A DNA stretch of 64,000 bases from Ramlibacter albus (lineage in GTDB: Bacteria; Pseudomonadota; Gammaproteobacteria; Burkholderiales; Burkholderiaceae_C). The translations under genes were made by a program, and so were the position numbers. Location: positions 372,001 through 436,000 of the forward strand of contig NZ_JACORU010000003.1 in NCBI RefSeq assembly GCF_014297445.1, read 5' to 3'. This document shows positions 60,992 to 64,000 of the stretch, one piece after another; the first letter of the stretch is position 1; every line of letters begins with the position of its first letter. The notes below the pieces were generated by a model. The model saw only the letters and a list, made by a program, of their open reading frames with translations, ran no database searches and was not told the DNA's origin.

Positions 60992-62035
60992 TCAACCAGG
61001 GAAGTTCTCGGGCATCTTGGCCTTGCTGCGCGCTTCGGCCGGGGAGATGACGTTGCGCTTGACCAGGTCGCTGAGGTTCTGGTCGAGCGTCTGCATGCCG
61101 AAGCTGTTGCCGGTCTGGATGGCGGAGTACATCTGCGCCACCTTGGCTTCGCGGATCAGGTTGCGGATGGCGGAGGTGCCCAGCATGATCTCGTGCGCCG
61201 CCACGCGGCCGGAGCCGTCCTTGGTCTTGCACAGCGTCTGCGAGACCACGGCCTGGAGCGACTCGGAGAGCATCGCGCGGATCATTTCCTTCTCTTCGGC
61301 CGGGAACACGTCGATGATCCGGTCGATGGTCTTGGCGGCACTCGACGTATGCAGCGTGCCGAACACCAGGTGGCCCGTTTCCGCGGCCGACATCGCCAGG
61401 CGGATCGTCTCCAGGTCGCGCATTTCGCCCACCAGGATGCAGTCCGGGTCCTCGCGCAGCGCGGACCGCAGGGCGGCCTGGAAGGACAGCGTCATCGGGC
61501 CCACCTCGCGCTGGTTCACCAGGCACTTCTTGGACTCGTGCACGAATTCGATCGGGTCCTCCACCGTCAGGATGTGGCCGTACTCGGTTTCGTTCAGGTG
61601 GTTGATCATCGCGGCCAGCGTGGTGGACTTGCCCGAGCCCGTGGGGCCCGTCACCAGCACCATGCCGCGCGGCTTGAGCGCGAGGTCGCCGAAGATCTTG
61701 GGGGCGTTGAGCTGCTCCAGCGACAGGATCTTCGAGGGAATGGTCCGGAACACGGCGCCGGCGCCGCGGTTCTGGTTGAACGCGTTGACGCGGAAGCGCG
61801 CGAGGCCCTCGATCTCGAACGAGAAGTCGCACTCGAGGAATTCCTCGTACTGCTTGCGCTGCGTGTCGTTCATGATGTCGTAGACCATCGCGTGGACCTG
61901 CTTGTGGTCCATGGGGTCGACGTTGATGCGGCGCACATCGCCATGCACGCGGATCATGGGCGGCAGGCCGGCCGACAGGTGCAGGTCGGAGGCCTTGTTC
62001 TTGACGCTGAACGCCAGCAGCTGGGTAATATCCAC
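60992..62035 (-). CDS. pilT: Type IV pilus retraction ATPase PilT
   Basis: A 347-residue motor that depolymerises type IV pili for twitching and DNA uptake. VDITQLLAFSVKNKASDLHL at the N-terminus, Walker A GPTGSGKSTTLA, Asp box TVEDPIEFVHES, Walker B DPDCILVGEMRDLETI, and a C-terminal LGTSAIRNLIREAKVAQMYS are diagnostic. The GTG start at 62035 with GGAGAGGG upstream gives the family's standard length; an ATG 17 codons earlier is not conserved-looking. Divergent from yggS. Confidence 0.95.
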   Translation of the reverse strand: MDITQLLAFSVKNKASDLHLSAGLPPMIRVHGDVRRINVDPMDHKQVHAMVYDIMNDTQRKQYEEFLECDFSFEIEGLARFRVNAFNQNRGAGAVFRTIPSKILSLEQLNAPKIFGDLALKPRGMVLVTGPTGSGKSTTLAAMINHLNETEYGHILTVEDPIEFVHESKKCLVNQREVGPMTLSFQAALRSALREDPDCILVGEMRDLETIRLAMSAAETGHLVFGTLHTSSAAKTIDRIIDVFPAEEKEMIRAMLSESLQAVVSQTLCKTKDGSGRVAAHEIMLGTSAIRNLIREAKVAQMYSAIQTGNSFGMQTLDQNLSDLVKRNVISPAEARSKAKMPENFPG

Positions 62036-62088
62036 GTGTCCCTCTCCAGTGACGGCGCCTGACGGCGGCGCCTTGTCGCTGGTCAATT

Positions 62089-62781
62089 ATGACCACGATT
62101 CGAAACAACCTCCATAGCGTCAGGGAGCGCATCGCCAGCGCGTGCAAGGCCGCCGGGCGGCCTGTGGAAGAAGTCACGCTGCTTGCGGTGAGCAAAACCT
62201 TCGGCCCCGACGCGGTGCGCGAGGCCGCCGATGCCGGGCAGGCGGCCTTCGGCGAGAACTACATCCAGGAAGCCGTCGAGAAGATGGCGCTGCTGGGCGG
62301 CCTGCCGCTCGAATGGCACTGCATCGGCCCCATCCAGAGCAACAAGACGCGGCTGGTGGCGGGGCATTTCGACTGGGCGCACACGGTCGACCGGCTCAAG
62401 ATCGCCCAGCGGCTGGCGGAACAGCGCCCCGAAGGGCTGCCCCTGCTCAACGTTTGCGTGCAGGTCAACATCGATGGCGGAGCGTCGAAGTCCGGCGTCG
62501 CGCCCGAGGAAGCGTTGGCGCTGGCACGAGAGGTCGCCCACTTGCCGCGCCTGAGGCTGCGCGGCCTGATGACGATCCCCGAGCCCCAGCCCGACTTCGC
62601 CGCGCAGAAAGCCGTGCACCAGAAGGCGCGCCGGCTCTTCGATCAGCTGCGCGACGCGGGGCTTGCCCTCGACACGTTGTCGATGGGCATGACGGCGGAC
62701 CTCGAAGCGGCGATCCACGCGGGAAGCACCATGGTGCGCGTGGGCACCGCGATATTCGGCGGGCGGGCGCCTAAAGTCTGA
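62089..62781 (+). CDS. yggS: PLP homeostasis protein YggS/PROSC
   Basis: A 230-residue fold-type III PLP-binding protein controlling free vitamin B6 and amino/keto acid pools. VTLLAVSKTFGPDAVREAAD contains the PLP lysine, followed by FGENYIQEAVEKM, WHCIGPIQSNKTRLV and the C-terminal LSMGMTADLEAAIHAGSTMV. Divergent from pilT, as in many proteobacteria (where proC and yggT often follow, but not here). The last 11 nt overlap the end of the toxin gene. Confidence 0.95.
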   Translation: MTTIRNNLHSVRERIASACKAAGRPVEEVTLLAVSKTFGPDAVREAADAGQAAFGENYIQEAVEKMALLGGLPLEWHCIGPIQSNKTRLVAGHFDWAHTVDRLKIAQRLAEQRPEGLPLLNVCVQVNIDGGASKSGVAPEEALALAREVAHLPRLRLRGLMTIPEPQPDFAAQKAVHQKARRLFDQLRDAGLALDTLSMGMTADLEAAIHAGSTMVRVGTAIFGGRAPKV

Positions 62782-63181
62782 TCTGCTCGAACTTGCCGGA
62801 AGTTCGCCAGGGAACCCTGTAAGCAGATCGCTGTACAGCCGCTGCCTGCGAAATGATCCTTGGCCACCAATGGACCAGCTGCGCGGCCTGTGCCCAGTAT
62901 GACTGTGATGCCCAGCTCTTTTGGAGCACGAAAACGTTCAGCCCTGACGTGCGCATCAATTCGCGCTCCGCGTCGGACTTTCTGAAGTTGTCTGCCGACA
63001 GGACGCTCGAGCTCTCACCGGTTGCCTTCAAAGCTCCAAGCCAGTCATGGTCCTTCGCGTCCTGTTCGAACCGCTCCCGTAACGCGAATACCTCGACGGA
63101 CGGATTCGCTTCACGCTTGCTCAACTCGTGAAGCGCTCTTGCGAGATGCGGCGAAAGGTTGTTATCAATGAGAAACTTCAC
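62771..63181 (-). CDS. VapC45-like PIN-fold toxin (probable RNase)
   Basis: A 136-residue protein beginning MKFLIDNNLSPHLARALHEL, the first-strand Asp pattern of PIN-like/DUF5615-type toxins. It has a further acidic region around VFALRERFEQDAKDHDWLGA, then VLSADNFRKSDAERELM, whose spacing fits PIN-type metal ligands. It should be an RNase neutralised by the upstream antitoxin, whose gene overlaps it by 17 nt. The insertion has placed its stop inside the end of yggS, replacing the proC/yggT genes often found there. Confidence 0.78.
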   Translation of the reverse strand: MKFLIDNNLSPHLARALHELSKREANPSVEVFALRERFEQDAKDHDWLGALKATGESSSVLSADNFRKSDAERELMRTSGLNVFVLQKSWASQSYWAQAAQLVHWWPRIISQAAAVQRSAYRVPWRTSGKFEQIRL

Positions 63182-63881
63182 GTGCCAGAGAAGTTTCGAA
63201 ACGGACAGCCGCGTCTACTTCACTGGGGCTCACGTCGAATGTCTTCGCAGCCGCAGACCGGCTTTTCCGTTCTGCAAGGTAGCATGCGTACAAGGCGCCC
63301 GTCGGTACCTGCGACAGCGTCGTCACCGGCTTTCCGAACTGCACGTCGGGATCGATCACTACTGAGCGACTGCGCTGGAGAGGGAACCACCTCGAAGCGT
63401 GCCCGTCCCTGTACTCTATTCCTGCGTACAACGAGGGTTTGATGACATCCCTGAAGGCGAATTGACTGCTCCTCAGGTCGAGTAGTTCATGCTCGCGGAT
63501 ATCAGCGAGAGCCTCCGCATAGATGGTTCTTCCGTCCGTGCAGAAGCGAGTCGATGTCAACGGGTAGTCGGTCTTGAAGATCTCCCGGGCTTTTTCCAGA
63601 CATCGCCTCACCACGAGGGGGTGGACGCCATGCTTCACAAATTCGTTGACGATGCGCGCTTCGAGCAGGTCTGCAAACCCGATCGTCCGCTCCTTCGTCG
63701 GCTCGTCAACGTATGCCGGATGCCATAACGGTTCGGAATGGTACGTTTTCTTTCGACCCGCGTAAGTGTGGGCAAAGTCATACCCGTAAAGCCAACGCTT
63801 GAGCTGGGCGCGTCTTACCCCGATGAGGCTGGCAGCCTCTCCAAGGCTGTAAAGACCACGACCAATATCGAACACGTGCAC
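63165..63881 (-). CDS. VapB45-like antitoxin (MerR-type HTH with DUF433-like C-terminus)
   Basis: A 238-residue protein. The N-terminal helix-turn-helix reads GLYSLGEAASLIGVRRAQLK, a MerR-like head. A long middle part (GFADLLEARIVNEFVKHGVH) leads to a C-terminal DUF433-type domain with VVIDPDVQFGKPVTTLSQVP and SAAAKTFDVSPSEVDAAVRF. This matches, from memory, VapB45 antitoxins. GTG start at 63881. It overlaps the toxin by 17 nt. GC content is visibly lower than in the adjacent core genes, in keeping with acquisition. Confidence 0.8.
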   Translation of the reverse strand: MHVFDIGRGLYSLGEAASLIGVRRAQLKRWLYGYDFAHTYAGRKKTYHSEPLWHPAYVDEPTKERTIGFADLLEARIVNEFVKHGVHPLVVRRCLEKAREIFKTDYPLTSTRFCTDGRTIYAEALADIREHELLDLRSSQFAFRDVIKPSLYAGIEYRDGHASRWFPLQRSRSVVIDPDVQFGKPVTTLSQVPTGALYACYLAERKSRSAAAKTFDVSPSEVDAAVRFETSLAREVSH

Positions 63882-64000
63882 CCCCGTCGCAATGGCTAAA
63901 TATACCTAATCACAGGGAGTTCACAGGACACCAACACGTTGCCAACAGGTTTCGCCTAGTGCTTAGTTTGTGCGAGGCGGCTTCACGCTGCCGCAATCCG
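63882..64000. other. Upstream region of the antitoxin at the window edge
   Basis: No gene visible. The minus strand contains taggtatattta about 15-27 bp upstream of the antitoxin start, which could serve as a -10 region. Confidence 0.35.

Overview
The window is a compact, GC-rich stretch of bacterial chromosome. Family content and gene order (Bug/TctC solute receptor, divergent rsmI/yraN-diaA-dolP, pilT-pilU beside yggS, hemE-priA, metY, a MocR-controlled amino-acid operon) point to a betaproteobacterium of the order Burkholderiales, most like the Comamonadaceae (Ramlibacter/Variovorax type). That placement is inference from remembered gene families, not a database search. I saw no rRNA, tRNA, CRISPR array, insertion sequence or prophage. 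Most genes are packed with 4-nt ATGA/GTGA overlaps, both within operons and at convergent ends.

Layout. 1-5.0 kb: C-terminal part of a type II secretion ATPase (GspE), a membrane-bound class III nucleotide cyclase, two tiny overlapping proline-rich genes, a hemerythrin and a Bug receptor, with a 10-bp tandem repeat and a double-hairpin repeat between them. 5.1-10.3 kb: a secreted RHS/YD-repeat protein of 1,643 residues with a foreign-looking C-terminal tip and a 4-nt-overlapped small gene that is very probably its immunity partner. 10.4-17.8 kb: a MocR regulator divergent from a seven-gene operon (LysE exporter, EamA exporter, aminotransferase, GST, PhzF, VOC protein, threonine-dehydratase-like enzyme). 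17.8-24.4 kb: a histone-H1-like repeat protein, a phosphatase, and a PmrAB-like two-component system facing a PAP2 phosphatase and an EptA phosphoethanolamine transferase across a PmrA-box-like site; then a small thioredoxin and a KGG stress protein with a clear terminator.

24.4-34 kb: creatininase-family enzyme, a TldD/TldE-like protease pair, a stand-alone pyruvate-dehydrogenase-type E1, an orphan antitoxin followed by a 28-codon toxin stump, an Lrp/AsnC regulator, and an ECF41 sigma factor divergent from its carboxymuconolactone-decarboxylase-type partner with a matching ECF41 promoter in each direction. 34-42.8 kb: ArfB and DbpA, a methyltransferase, a sorbosone-dehydrogenase-like lipoprotein, and a three-gene overlapping unit of di-haem peroxidase, sensor histidine kinase and a Ser/Thr kinase fused to receiver domains. 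42.8-48.6 kb: AlaX editing protein, DsbD/ScsB-type reductase, redoxin, membrane protein, CoA-binding protein and MetY. 48.5-51.8 kb: three tandem paralogous TPR-methyltransferases.

51.9-64 kb: hemE, a less GC-rich intergenic region with two perfect DnaA boxes, priA, rsmI divergent from yraN with overlapping 5' ends, a small secreted protein, diaA/gmhA, dolP-like BON lipoprotein, a beta-hydroxyacid dehydrogenase, a tautomerase, pilU, pilT, yggS and a VapBC45-like toxin-antitoxin pair at the right edge.

The most interesting items are the two 16-bp-spaced ECF41 promoters, the PmrA-like box with its lipid-A-modification genes, the decayed toxin-antitoxin locus with 9-bp operator-like repeats, the RHS tip/immunity pair, the peroxidase-kinase-kinase unit, the triple TPR-methyltransferase array and the DnaA boxes between hemE and priA.
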